From contig NZ_CP133019.1 of NCBI RefSeq assembly GCF_030866805.1, forward strand, positions 1,054,001 through 1,118,000: 64,000 nucleotides of DNA. Direction: 5' to 3'. This document shows positions 43,937 through 52,233 of this stretch, in pieces. The notes beneath the pieces were generated by a model. The model saw only the letters and a list, made by a program, of their open reading frames with translations. It did not search any database and was not told the origin of the DNA. Made by a program: the position numbers and the translations under genes. Source of the DNA: Microbacterium terrisoli. GTDB lineage: Bacteria; Actinomycetota; Actinomycetes; Actinomycetales; Microbacteriaceae. The stretch's first letter is position 1, and every line of letters begins with the position of its first letter.

Positions 43937-44617
43937 ATGACTTCACGAATCCTGGTGGTCGACGACGACACCGCACTGGCGGAGATGATCGGCATCGTTC
44001 TGCGCACCGAAGGGTTCGAGACCGACTTCTGCGCCGACGGCGCGAAGGCCGTCGACGCCTGGCGCGCCGGGCGACCCGACCTCATCCTGCTCGACCTGAT
44101 GCTGCCGGGCATGGACGGCATCGAGATCTGCACGCGCATCCGCGCCGAGTCCGGCGTGCCGATCATCATGCTCACCGCACGCACCGACACCGCCGACGTC
44201 GTGCGGGGATTGGAGTCGGGGGCCGACGACTACATCGTCAAACCGTTCAACCCGAAGGAGCTCGTGGCGCGCATCCGCACGCGTCTGCGCCCCGGCACGC
44301 ACGCGATCGCCGATGTGCTGCGCATCGGAGACCTCGAAGTGGATGTCGCCGCCCATGAGGTCCGCCGCAGCGACGCGGCGATCGCCCTCACGCCGCTGGA
44401 GTTCGAGCTTCTGGTGGCGCTGGCGTCGAAGCCGCAGCAGGTGTTCTCCCGCGAGATGCTGCTCGAGCAGGTGTGGGGCTACCACTACAAGGCCGACACG
44501 CGGCTCGTGAATGTCCACGTCCAGCGTCTGCGGGCCAAGGTGGAGCGCGACCCCGACAATCCGAAGATCGTCACGACCGTGCGCGGGGTCGGCTACCGAG
44601 CCGGCGCCGTCATCTGA
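43937..44617 (+). CDS. mtrA: response regulator MtrA
   Basis: A 226-residue OmpR/PhoB-type regulator. In the receiver domain the phospho-acceptor is Asp53 (LILLDLMLPG), with acidic pocket Asp9/Asp10, Thr80 and Lys102. A winged-helix DNA-binding domain follows from about residue 130; its end reads VNVHVQRLRAKVERDPDNP and VTTVRGVGYRAG. In actinobacteria MtrA with MtrB controls cell division, cell-wall hydrolases and osmotic adaptation, and is often essential. The mtrA-mtrB-lpqB order identifies it among the many OmpR-type regulators. Confidence 0.95.
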   Translation: MTSRILVVDDDTALAEMIGIVLRTEGFETDFCADGAKAVDAWRAGRPDLILLDLMLPGMDGIEICTRIRAESGVPIIMLTARTDTADVVRGLESGADDYIVKPFNPKELVARIRTRLRPGTHAIADVLRIGDLEVDVAAHEVRRSDAAIALTPLEFELLVALASKPQQVFSREMLLEQVWGYHYKADTRLVNVHVQRLRAKVERDPDNPKIVTTVRGVGYRAGAVI

Positions 44618-44624
44618 GCACGCC

Positions 44625-46325
44625 ATGACCGGTGTGGTGCCCACCGCCTCATCGCCGCCCACCTGGCGCGATGCCGACTGGTGGCGGGCGCGGTACGAAG
44701 ACCTCAGCACCCTCTGGCGGCGGTCTCTGCGGTTCCGCACCGTGGCGATCACCCTGGTGCTGACGGCGTCGGCGATCATCATCGCGTGCGTCTGGATGGC
44801 ACTGGCCATCCAGAACGACCTCTTCGAATCGCGCAAATCGCAGGCTCTCACCGACGCACGCCGCGCCGTCGACTCGGCGCAGACGACGCTGTACGACGCT
44901 GTCGTGCAAGACGACCCGGTGCAGATGCAGAACCTGCTGCGCAGCGTGCAGACCTCGCTGTCACAGCAGGCGGCGACCGACATGACGCTGGCCGTGCGCA
45001 TCGATAAGACGCCGTCGCAGACCGCCCCGCCCGGATTCCAGTCCGGGGGGCTGCAGGAGGACATGATCTCCCCGGCGCTGCGGGCGCACGTGCGCTCGCC
45101 GAATCAGGCCGACCTGCAGTGGGGGCAGTCGATCGCGCTGCCCGACGACGGAGCCACCCGCCCGGGGATCATCGTGGGCCAGCAGATCGTCGTTCCCGAC
45201 GTCGGACCCTACGAGCTGTACCTCGCCTACGACCTCGACGATGCGGGCCGCACCCTCAGTTTCGTCCAGGCGACCCTGTGGATCGTCGGAACGGCGCTGG
45301 TCGTGCTGATCGGAGCCATCGCCTGGTTCACCCTGCGCGCGGTCACGGTGCCGATCCGGCAGGCCGCCGACACCAGCGCGGAACTCGCCTCCGGAGACCT
45401 GAACGTGCGCCTGACCGTGCACGGCGAAGACGAACTGGCCACCCTCGGACGCTCGTTCAACGCGATGGCCGACAGCATCCAGTCTCAGATCACCCAGCTC
45501 GCCGAGCTCTCGCTCGTGCAGCAGAGGTTCGTCTCGGATGTCTCGCACGAGCTGCGCACGCCTCTGACGACCATCCGGCTGGCGGCCGACATGATCAACG
45601 ACCAGCGCGAGGCTTTCGATCCGGCGACCGCCCGGGCCGCCGAGCTGCTGTATGCCCAGGTGCAGCGCTTCGAAGAGCTGCTGACCGATCTGCTGGAGAT
45701 CAGCCGGTACGACGCGGGGTCGGTGCAGCTCGAGCTGGAGCCGACGAGCCTGGCCCACCTGGCCGAAGACGTGATGAACTCGATGCAGCAGCTGGCCGAC
45801 CAGCACGGGTCGGACGTGCGTCTGGTCGCGCCGGGCGGGTACTCGCTCGTCGACATGGATCCGCGCCGCATCCGCCGTATCGTGCGCAATCTGCTGGGCA
45901 ACGCGATCGAGCACGGCGAGGGACGACCGATCGTGATCACCGTCGACAGCAACCAGCAGGCGGTCGCCCTCGGCGTGCGCGACTACGGCATGGGAATGAC
46001 CGAAGCCGACAGCGAGCGCGTGTTCGACCGGTTCTGGCGCGCCGACCCCTCACGCAAGCGCACGATCGGCGGCACCGGCCTCGGCCTGTCGATCGCCCTC
46101 GGCGATGCGCGGCTGCACCACGGCACGCTGACGGTGTGGTCGTCGCCGGGCATCGGCACCAACTTCGTGCTGACGCTGCCGCGTGGCGGCGCGTCGCTGA
46201 CCGACGGCTCGCCCATCCCCACCGACCCGGGCGATGACACCGCGTCGCTGGACGCTCTGGGGCTGACCCAGCCGATCTCGCTCACCGCTCGCACACCCGG
46301 CGCAGACGACGGAGGTGCCGCATGA
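44625..46325 (+). CDS. mtrB: sensor histidine kinase MtrB
   Basis: A 566-residue sensor kinase. A transmembrane helix near residues 40-62 (VAITLVLTASAIIIACVWMA) and a second near 215-237 flank an extracellular sensor domain. A HAMP domain follows, then the dimerisation box VSDVSHELRTPLTT with phospho-accepting His308, and the ATPase boxes N (NLLGNAIEHGEG), G1 (DYGMGM) and G2 (GGTGLGLSIA). The ATG at 44625, 7 bases after mtrA, is preferred; the frame is open upstream but overlaps mtrA. The stop overlaps the lpqB start by 4 bp. Confidence 0.94.
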   Translation: MTGVVPTASSPPTWRDADWWRARYEDLSTLWRRSLRFRTVAITLVLTASAIIIACVWMALAIQNDLFESRKSQALTDARRAVDSAQTTLYDAVVQDDPVQMQNLLRSVQTSLSQQAATDMTLAVRIDKTPSQTAPPGFQSGGLQEDMISPALRAHVRSPNQADLQWGQSIALPDDGATRPGIIVGQQIVVPDVGPYELYLAYDLDDAGRTLSFVQATLWIVGTALVVLIGAIAWFTLRAVTVPIRQAADTSAELASGDLNVRLTVHGEDELATLGRSFNAMADSIQSQITQLAELSLVQQRFVSDVSHELRTPLTTIRLAADMINDQREAFDPATARAAELLYAQVQRFEELLTDLLEISRYDAGSVQLELEPTSLAHLAEDVMNSMQQLADQHGSDVRLVAPGGYSLVDMDPRRIRRIVRNLLGNAIEHGEGRPIVITVDSNQQAVALGVRDYGMGMTEADSERVFDRFWRADPSRKRTIGGTGLGLSIALGDARLHHGTLTVWSSPGIGTNFVLTLPRGGASLTDGSPIPTDPGDDTASLDALGLTQPISLTARTPGADDGGAA

Positions 46326-48031
46326 CACGCCGAAGGATGCCGCGACCGCTGCAGGTGGCGGTCATGATCATGGCGGCGCTCATGCTCTCGGCCTGCGCGG
46401 GCCTGCCCACGTCGGGGCCCGTGTTCGCCGGGCTCAAGCCCGGGGCGGTCGCCCCGCCGGACTTCTCGTTCATCCCGTTGAAGCCGCAGGACGGGGCCAC
46501 GCCCGAGCAGATCGTGCAGGGATTCGTCGATGCCGCCACCGGGCCCGACGGAAACTGGGCGGTTGCGCAGCTGTACCTGGCGCCGTCGTTCCGCGGCAAG
46601 TGGAACCCGCTGGAGGGAACCACCATCGACGCGCGCTCCGATCGCGCATACTCCACCAGCGGCGACGACACCGTGACCCTGACGATCACGCAGCGGGCGA
46701 CCGTGGACGCGACCGGCGCATACCGGCCGTCCGGCGGCGGACGCTCGACGCTGCCGCCCTTCGCACTGGCGAAGGTGGACGGGCAATGGCGCATCACGCA
46801 GGCGCCGAACGGCATCATCGTGGGAGCCGACCAGTTCACCGGCGTGTTCCACCAGTACGCGGTCATGTACTTCGACCCCGGCTGGCACTATCTCGTCCCC
46901 GACGTGCGCTGGTTCCCCTCGTACAACGCGGCCACCCGCATCGCGCAGAGCCTCATCGACGGCAAACCCACACCGTGGATGGCCGAGAGCGTGAAGTCGG
47001 CCTTCCCCGAGAGCGTCTCGCTGAACGTCCCGTCGGTGCCGCTGACAGCGGGCGGCGTCGCGCGCGTCGAACTCTCCGGACCCGTGCTCGCACTCGATCA
47101 GCCGACCCTCGATCGCATGCAGACGCAGCTGCAGCGCAGCCTTGCCAGCGCGGGCGTGACGGACGTGTCGATGACCGGGGCGACCGGCGCCGAGCTCAGC
47201 GCCAGCGACGTGGCCACGGCATCCACCCGCATCGATGCACGCGCCCTCGTCGAGACCGACAAGGACTTCGGGTTCCTTTCGCCGGGCAACCGCATCGAAG
47301 CCATCCCCGGGCTCACCCAGGCGATGCGCACCGTGCGGCCCGAGGCGATCGAGCTGGCCGGCGACTACGCATCGGCGGCGGTGCGCACGCAATCGCACGT
47401 CGTGGCCAGGATCTCCGACCAGGTCACGCCCCTGGATGACCGCGCCGGCCTGATCGACCCCGCCGTGGACGCGGACGGCTTCATCTGGAGCGTTCCCGGA
47501 CAGACGCCCGCGGCCCTGCTCGCATTCGGCGCCGACGGCAAGAAGCACGCCGTCAACGGCAGCGCCTGGGCCAACGCGACCCGGCTGCGGGCGATCTCGA
47601 TCTCGCGCGACGGCACGCGGATCGCGGCGATCGCAGAGGTCGGCGGGCAGGATGTCGTGCAGGTGGCCGGGATCGTGCGTGACCAGAACGGCGTTCCCCA
47701 GCGGCTGGGAGATGTCGTTCAGGTCGGCGCGCTGTCGGGCCCGGGGATCGATCTCACGTGGATCGACGACTCGACGCTGGCCATCGCCGCGCGCACCGGG
47801 TCTGACGCGGAAGTCATGCGGCAGACCGTCGGGGGACCGGCCGCGAGTTCGATCGCGGCTCCCGGTGACATCACCTCGATCTCCGGCACCACAGGCACGA
47901 CCGTGCGGCTGCGTGGTGCAGACGGCGCGCTGTATGCGCAGCGCGGGTCGAACTGGGAGCGGGCCGGCAGTGGCGTCCGGGTGCTCGCCACGGTGCAGGG
48001 AATGCCGCCGCAGGCGCAGACGCAGCGCTGA
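46322..48031 (+). CDS. lpqB: lipoprotein LpqB
   Basis: A 569-residue lipoprotein that works with MtrAB; in mycobacteria it modulates MtrA phosphorylation from outside the membrane. The signal peptide ends in the lipobox LSAC with Cys25 as lipid attachment site. A GerMN-like domain lies around residues 180-330 (for example PTPWMAESVKSAFPESVSLN), followed by a beta-propeller-like C-terminal domain (SRDGTRIAAIAEVGGQDVVQ). It overlaps mtrB by ATGA, so the three genes form one operon. Confidence 0.93.
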   Translation: MTRRRMPRPLQVAVMIMAALMLSACAGLPTSGPVFAGLKPGAVAPPDFSFIPLKPQDGATPEQIVQGFVDAATGPDGNWAVAQLYLAPSFRGKWNPLEGTTIDARSDRAYSTSGDDTVTLTITQRATVDATGAYRPSGGGRSTLPPFALAKVDGQWRITQAPNGIIVGADQFTGVFHQYAVMYFDPGWHYLVPDVRWFPSYNAATRIAQSLIDGKPTPWMAESVKSAFPESVSLNVPSVPLTAGGVARVELSGPVLALDQPTLDRMQTQLQRSLASAGVTDVSMTGATGAELSASDVATASTRIDARALVETDKDFGFLSPGNRIEAIPGLTQAMRTVRPEAIELAGDYASAAVRTQSHVVARISDQVTPLDDRAGLIDPAVDADGFIWSVPGQTPAALLAFGADGKKHAVNGSAWANATRLRAISISRDGTRIAAIAEVGGQDVVQVAGIVRDQNGVPQRLGDVVQVGALSGPGIDLTWIDDSTLAIAARTGSDAEVMRQTVGGPAASSIAAPGDITSISGTTGTTVRLRGADGALYAQRGSNWERAGSGVRVLATVQGMPPQAQTQR

Positions 48032-48032
48032 G

Positions 48033-48071
48033 CCTGCACACTGTCTCCTGGCTCCTGCACGCTGTCTCCTG
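48033..48071. repeat. 18-bp direct repeat just after lpqB
   Basis: CCTGCACACTGTCTCCTG at 48033-48050 recurs at 48054-48071 with one change (CACG for CACA), a 21-base period. It begins 2 bases after the lpqB stop in the 123-bp gap before comF. Its role is unknown; it is short enough to be a slippage product. Confidence 0.7.
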
Positions 48072-48154
48072 CACAGGCGCGTGCCGGGTCCCTGTGTCCA
48101 CGGATGCGCCGGGATGGCCCCGTGGGCCGGTGCGCATGCGCGGATGCTGGAGTC

Positions 48155-48844
48155 ATGCCCCGATCAGAGCTGCAGCTCGTGCGCGCCGCCCTCGGCGAGG
48201 CCCTCTCGCTGATGTTTCCGACCGCGTGCGCAGGGTGCGACCTGCGGGATGTGTCGCTGTGCGATGAATGTCGGCATCTGCTCGTGCCGCAGGTGCGTGA
48301 GCGTGACGTGGCGGGGCTGGTCGTGCGCAGCGGCACAGACTTCGGTGGGGTGCCTGCCCGGGTGCTGCGGGCGCTGAAGGCCGACGGGCGCACGGGGCTC
48401 GCCCGCGCGCTGGCCCCTGCGCTGGCAGCCGCGGCGGCGGGCTGGAGCCGGCCCGACGTCGTCGTGGTCGCGGTGCCGACCTCGCGCGCGGCGATGCGCC
48501 GACGCGGGTACCGAGTGGCCGAGCTGCTGGCGCGCCGTGCCGGGCTGCGTCCGCGTCGACTGCTGACGACCACCCGTGCCGTGGCCGATCAGCGCGGGCT
48601 CGGGCGCGGGGCGCGGGCGGGCAACGTCTCCGGCAGCATGCGCGCAGCGCGACGGCTGGACGGTGTGCGGGTGCTGATCGTCGATGACGTGGTGACCACG
48701 GGCGCGACCCTGGCCGAGGCCACCCGCGCGCTGCAGGCGGCCGGAGCCGTGCCGGTGGGGGCGGCGACGGTGGCGTCGACCGCACGACGCCGTGCACGGT
48801 TCGATGACCGCATCGGGAACGCCCGGCAAATCGGTGGTGGCTGA
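48155..48844 (+). CDS. ComF-family phosphoribosyltransferase-like protein
   Basis: A 229-residue protein of the ComF family, related to amidophosphoribosyltransferases and linked to DNA uptake in naturally competent bacteria. The N-terminal zinc-ribbon-like Cys pairs are present (CAGCDLRD, CDECRHLL). The PRPP-binding motif VLIVDDVVTTGATL stands at the C-terminal end. The ATG at 48155 after GGAGTC gives the usual short N-terminus. The gene sits between lpqB and hpf as in many actinobacteria; competence is not implied. Confidence 0.88.
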   Translation: MPRSELQLVRAALGEALSLMFPTACAGCDLRDVSLCDECRHLLVPQVRERDVAGLVVRSGTDFGGVPARVLRALKADGRTGLARALAPALAAAAAGWSRPDVVVVAVPTSRAAMRRRGYRVAELLARRAGLRPRRLLTTTRAVADQRGLGRGARAGNVSGSMRAARRLDGVRVLIVDDVVTTGATLAEATRALQAAGAVPVGAATVASTARRRARFDDRIGNARQIGGG

Positions 48845-48939
48845 AGGGTGACATCCTGCGGTGGGCCGACTACGGTGGGGGGCACAAGGCGACTGATGGT
48901 CCGCCCTTGGCCGGGGGGACCGGAACAAGGAGGTCAGGG

Positions 48940-49605
48940 ATGGAAACCAGCATCGTCGGCGTGGGCGTCAGCGTTTCGGATCGGTTCCGCGGCGTGGTGG
49001 ACGAGAAGGCACTCCGCATCGCCAACATCGCCCCGCGCGCGCAGACCCTCGACGTGAAGGTCACGCATCGGGCGTACCACAACGGTCGCATGGAGGACTC
49101 CACGGTCGAGTTGACGCTCACCGGCAAGGGTCTTCCGCTCGTACGCGCCGAAGCCGTGGACGGCGACAAGTTCGCAGCTCTCGACATCGCGGTCGACAAG
49201 CTCACCGAGCAGGTGCGCCGAGCCAAAGAAAAGCGTGTGGACGCGCGCAGGCATCCGCGTGGCGCCGTGCTCGACAAGGGCACCGGCACCATCAGCGGAG
49301 TGGATCTGCAGCCGGCGTCGGTCGACGTGCTGCGAGCGGTGGCCACCGGTGAGATCCCTGTGATCACGGGCAACGAGGGCGAAGAGGATTACACGCCCGT
49401 GGTCATCCGCACCAAGCGGTTCGACGCGGAGTGGATGACGGTCGAAGACGCCGTGGACCGCATGGAGCTGGTCGGCCACGACTTCTTCCTGTTCATCGAT
49501 GCGCGCACCGATCACCCGAGCGTCGTCTACCGCCGCAAGGGCTGGGACTACGGCGTGATCTCGCTGACGACGCTGGCACCGCCGCAGGAGGAGCTCGTCT
49601 CCTGA
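48940..49605 (+). CDS. hpf: ribosome hibernation-promoting factor, long form
   Basis: A 221-residue long HPF that dimerises 70S ribosomes into inactive 100S particles in stationary phase. The N-terminal S30AE/RaiA-type domain spans residues 1-105 (SIVGVGVSVSDRFRGVVDEK). A basic linker (KEKRVDARRHPRG) follows, then the C-terminal dimerisation domain around residues 150-215 (VVIRTKRFDAEWMTVEDAVD, HDFFLFIDARTDHPSVVYRR). The start ATG is fixed by a perfect AAGGAGG at 48927-48933. A strong hairpin follows. Confidence 0.95.
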   Translation: METSIVGVGVSVSDRFRGVVDEKALRIANIAPRAQTLDVKVTHRAYHNGRMEDSTVELTLTGKGLPLVRAEAVDGDKFAALDIAVDKLTEQVRRAKEKRVDARRHPRGAVLDKGTGTISGVDLQPASVDVLRAVATGEIPVITGNEGEEDYTPVVIRTKRFDAEWMTVEDAVDRMELVGHDFFLFIDARTDHPSVVYRRKGWDYGVISLTTLAPPQEELVS

Positions 49606-49618
49606 CGATCCTGGCGAA

Positions 49619-49667
49619 GTGACGCAGAGAACCGTCCGCGCTGTGCGCGGGCGGTTCTCTGCGTCAC
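49619..49667. terminator. 23-bp stem terminator after hpf
   Basis: Bases 49619-49641 (GTGACGCAGAGAACCG then TCCGCGC) pair with 49645-49667 over 23 positions with one G-U wobble and a 3-base TGT loop. It lies between the convergent hpf and coiled-coil genes and should act in both directions. No T-run follows. Confidence 0.75.
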
Positions 49668-49691
49668 AAGCGCGGTACGTCCCCCAGACGG

Positions 49692-51041
49692 CTAGTTGAA
49701 GAAGTCGCCCAGGATGCTGCCGATGACGAGCCCGCCGAGGATGCCGCCGATCGCGTTGCCGCCGCCGCGCCGGTCCTCGCCCCAGCCGGATCCGCCGGGT
49801 CCGCCCCAGCCCTGCGCCGGTTGCGGGCGCGCAGCGTCGATGTCGCGCTGTGCGAGCTGAAGGGCCTCGGCGGCGAGATAGGCGGCGCGGCGCGCGAGGA
49901 GGAGGGCCTGTTCACGTCGTTCCTCGTCGATCGGCCGGGCCCCCATCGCGGCATCGTGGCCCACGAGTCGGGTGAGCTCTTCGCGGATGCGCTCGCCCTC
50001 GGCGTATCGGGTGCGGGCGTCGGCGCCGATCCAGCCGCGGTGCCCGCCGATGATGTCGCGTGCGATCGCCAGCTGGCGGTCCGCATCGTCGATCGCGTTG
50101 CGCACCTGGTCGGCGCCCGGCAGCGGGTGTGCGGCCCGCTCGCGAGCGGCCGCGATCGTGGCATCCAAGCCGGAGTTCGCCTCGCGCAGCGCCGTGAGCT
50201 GCGCGAACGGATCGGTGTTCACGCCCGCGGCTGGAAGCGCCGCGAGTGCAGCCTCCAGATTCGCGACGGCGGCGCGCACCTCGGGGGTCTGCGGCGCACT
50301 GCCGGCGGCGACGAGATCACTGCGGGAGTCCTCGATGATCGCATTGAGCGTGGATTCGGCGCGCAGCGCCTCGATCTCGAAACTGTCGACCGCATCGATG
50401 AGCGCGCGTGAGCGCCGCACGGACTCGGTCGCCGCCTCCAGGGCGACGTTCGCCGGCTCGCGCTGGCCGGCCTCGCGACGCTCTGCGGCGATGCGGGAAC
50501 TGTGCTCGGCGAACCCGATGAGCTGCTCGGCCTCGGCCGGGTTGCCTTCGACGCGGTGCAGCGCGGCGGGGGAGTAGCGGGCGCCGAGCCGCACGAGTGT
50601 CGCTCGGGCCGGTTCCAGCGCGTCGCGCAGAGTCACGATGTCGCGCTGCACCTGAGCGAGGATCTGTGGGGCCCGGCGGGCATGCGCGATGCGGTCGGCC
50701 AAGACCGACATCCGCTCCTCGATCAGGCCCTCGGCCCACTCGCACAGCTGCACGATCCGTGCGTTCCGGGTGCGCAGCTCTTCCACGGTGTCGGGGATGT
50801 CGTCGTGATTGAGCTGATTGAGCTGGAACGCCTCGCCCAGATGCTGCTTGACGGCCGCGAGTGCCTCGCGCAGCGGCTGCGTGGCCTCGGTCCCGAGCTC
50901 GGCTTCGGCGAAGGTCAGCTCGTCGGTGGTCAGCCGCACGCGCTCGTCGGCGGCGATCAGCGCGGCGTCGGCACGCCGGGTGAGATCGGCATCCTGTTCG
51001 GTGATCTGCGCGCGCTGGCGTCGTCCCCAGAATCCGGTCAT
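49692..51041 (-). CDS. coiled-coil protein with glycine-rich C-terminus
   Basis: A 449-residue hydrophilic, Ala/Arg/Glu-rich protein that is almost wholly alpha-helical, with heptad-like patterns (for example LRDALEPARATLVRLG). It has no signal peptide. It ends in a Trp/Gly-rich stretch (GWGGPGGSGWGEDRRGGG) and a small hydrophobic glycine-zipper-like segment, AIGGILGGLVIGSILGDFF. It resembles the C-terminal half of actinobacterial TPM-domain proteins, but no TPM domain or N-terminal membrane anchor is present. I cannot assign a function. It starts the accessory stretch between hpf and secA. Confidence 0.65.
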   Translation of the reverse strand: MTGFWGRRQRAQITEQDADLTRRADAALIAADERVRLTTDELTFAEAELGTEATQPLREALAAVKQHLGEAFQLNQLNHDDIPDTVEELRTRNARIVQLCEWAEGLIEERMSVLADRIAHARRAPQILAQVQRDIVTLRDALEPARATLVRLGARYSPAALHRVEGNPAEAEQLIGFAEHSSRIAAERREAGQREPANVALEAATESVRRSRALIDAVDSFEIEALRAESTLNAIIEDSRSDLVAAGSAPQTPEVRAAVANLEAALAALPAAGVNTDPFAQLTALREANSGLDATIAAARERAAHPLPGADQVRNAIDDADRQLAIARDIIGGHRGWIGADARTRYAEGERIREELTRLVGHDAAMGARPIDEERREQALLLARRAAYLAAEALQLAQRDIDAARPQPAQGWGGPGGSGWGEDRRGGGNAIGGILGGLVIGSILGDFFN

Positions 51042-51112
51042 TCCGGCATCCTATGAGCGCTCGCTCGCAACCGGCTGTACGTGCCGTCGTACGAGAACCC
51101 CCGCACGCAGAT

Positions 51113-51149
51113 CACGCGGGCGGCCGAGGGGGGATCGGCCGCCCGCGTG
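51113..51149. terminator. 14-bp GC-rich hairpin downstream of the DUF2249 gene
   Basis: CACGCGGGCGGCCG (51113-51126) pairs perfectly with 51136-51149 around a 9-base loop AGGGGGGAT. It lies just beyond the stop of the minus-strand DUF2249 gene and upstream of the coiled-coil gene read in the same direction. It probably separates the two transcripts. Confidence 0.65.
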
Positions 51150-51183
51150 GGTCATTCCCCAGAGGAGCTTTGTCTGCGACGCT

Positions 51184-51513
51184 CTATGCGACGTTGCGGA
51201 GCAGGACGCGCCAGCGCTGCGGACCCTTCTCCACGAAGGTCGCGGTGACCTTCTCGCCGTAGCGCAGCTCGAGCTGCGCGAGCAGCGGCATCGGTGCGTG
51301 GCCCGCTGAGATGATCAGTCCCGCGCCCGGCTTGAGCGCATCGACGGCGCCGAAGATCATGGCATGGCGGATCGCGTGGGGGATCTGCTGCACGTCCATC
51401 TCGGGCAGATCTTCGTTGGCCTCACCGCACGTGCACTCTGCGGCGTGGTTCAGCGCCGCCTGGCTGTTCTCGGCCGCTTCCTGCTTCGACCGGTTGATCT
51501 CGATATCGGTCAT
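51184..51513 (-). CDS. DUF2249 domain protein
   Basis: A 109-residue small cytosolic protein. A CxC pair (ECTCGE) precedes the DUF2249 domain: DVQQIPHAIRHAMIFGAVDAL, GAGLIISAGHAPMPLLAQLE and FVEKGPQRWRVLLRN. The family occurs beside hemerythrin-like, denitrification and iron-sulfur repair genes. Here it is divergent from a cysteine-containing regulator and a copper nitrite reductase operon. A role in handling NO or metal stress is an inference from this context. The ATG at 51513 is preceded by CAGGAGAGAC. Confidence 0.8.
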   Translation of the reverse strand: MTDIEINRSKQEAAENSQAALNHAAECTCGEANEDLPEMDVQQIPHAIRHAMIFGAVDALKPGAGLIISAGHAPMPLLAQLELRYGEKVTATFVEKGPQRWRVLLRNVA

Positions 51514-51570
51514 GTCTCTCCTGTCGATTGCCGTTCCGAACATCGGTCAGAGTTTATTACACTGGATCCC
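51514..51570. promoter_or_regulatory. 57-bp divergent control region of the nitrite reductase locus
   Basis: This spacer separates the DUF2249 start from the regulator's GTG start and is AT-rich for the locus (AGAGTTTATTACACTGG). Both promoters and any operator of the regulator must fit in or next to it. I see no perfect palindrome. The second gene appears to have almost no leader. Confidence 0.4.
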
Positions 51571-52233
51571 GTGGAAAATACCTCGGCGCAGATCGTGGGG
51601 GGCCGCCGCCGGATCTCGGCGAGCGGCCGCCGATACTCCTCGACCCGCGAGATGGTGCTGCGCATGGTCGAGGCGCAGGCGTCGCCGGTGTCGACGGCCG
51701 CCCTGAGCGAGGCGACCGGGCTGCACGAGAACACGATCCGCGGCCACCTCGAGCAGTTGCGCACCGACGGATACGTGCGGCGTGAAGCCCACCCCGCCGA
51801 AGGGCGGGGCCGGCCCGCATGGCGGTGGCGCGCGAACAGTCAGGCGATGCAGAACCCTTACGCAGGCCTGGCCACGGCGCTCGCCGACTCGCTGGCCCGA
51901 TCCAGCGACGACCCCATCGGTCGGGCGCGGGATGCCGGTCGGGCGTGGGGCGATGAGATCGCCGCGACCCACCACAGCGAGGCGTCGGGCCGTGAGGCCG
52001 TGATCGAGGCCATGCGCGAACAGGGTTTCGCCCCACAGGACACCGGCGACGACGTGCTGCTGCGTCGCTGCCCGCTGATCGAGGCCGCGACGCGGCATCC
52101 CGACATCGTCTGCGCCGTGCACCAGGGCATGATCGACGGCGTCCTGGCCGCGCGCGGCGAAGAGGCCTTCAGCCGCCTGCATCCGTTCACCGGTCCCAGC
52201 GAGTGCACGCTGGAACTGCGAGCACGCCGGTGA
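51571..52233 (+). CDS. HTH transcriptional regulator with three C-terminal cysteines (SufR-like)
   Basis: A 220-residue regulator with an N-terminal winged helix-turn-helix (STAALSEATGLHENTIRGHL, then LRTDGYVRRE) and a C-terminal sensory domain. Cys167, Cys181 and Cys212 (RRCPLIEAATRHPDIVCAVH and SECTLEL) are spaced in a way that recalls iron-sulfur regulators of the SufR type. It could therefore sense NO, iron or redox state; ligand identity is not proven. The GTG at 51571 is the best start. The stop overlaps the next gene's GTG (GTGA), so regulator and target operon are coupled. Confidence 0.7.
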   Translation: MENTSAQIVGGRRRISASGRRYSSTREMVLRMVEAQASPVSTAALSEATGLHENTIRGHLEQLRTDGYVRREAHPAEGRGRPAWRWRANSQAMQNPYAGLATALADSLARSSDDPIGRARDAGRAWGDEIAATHHSEASGREAVIEAMREQGFAPQDTGDDVLLRRCPLIEAATRHPDIVCAVHQGMIDGVLAARGEEAFSRLHPFTGPSECTLELRARR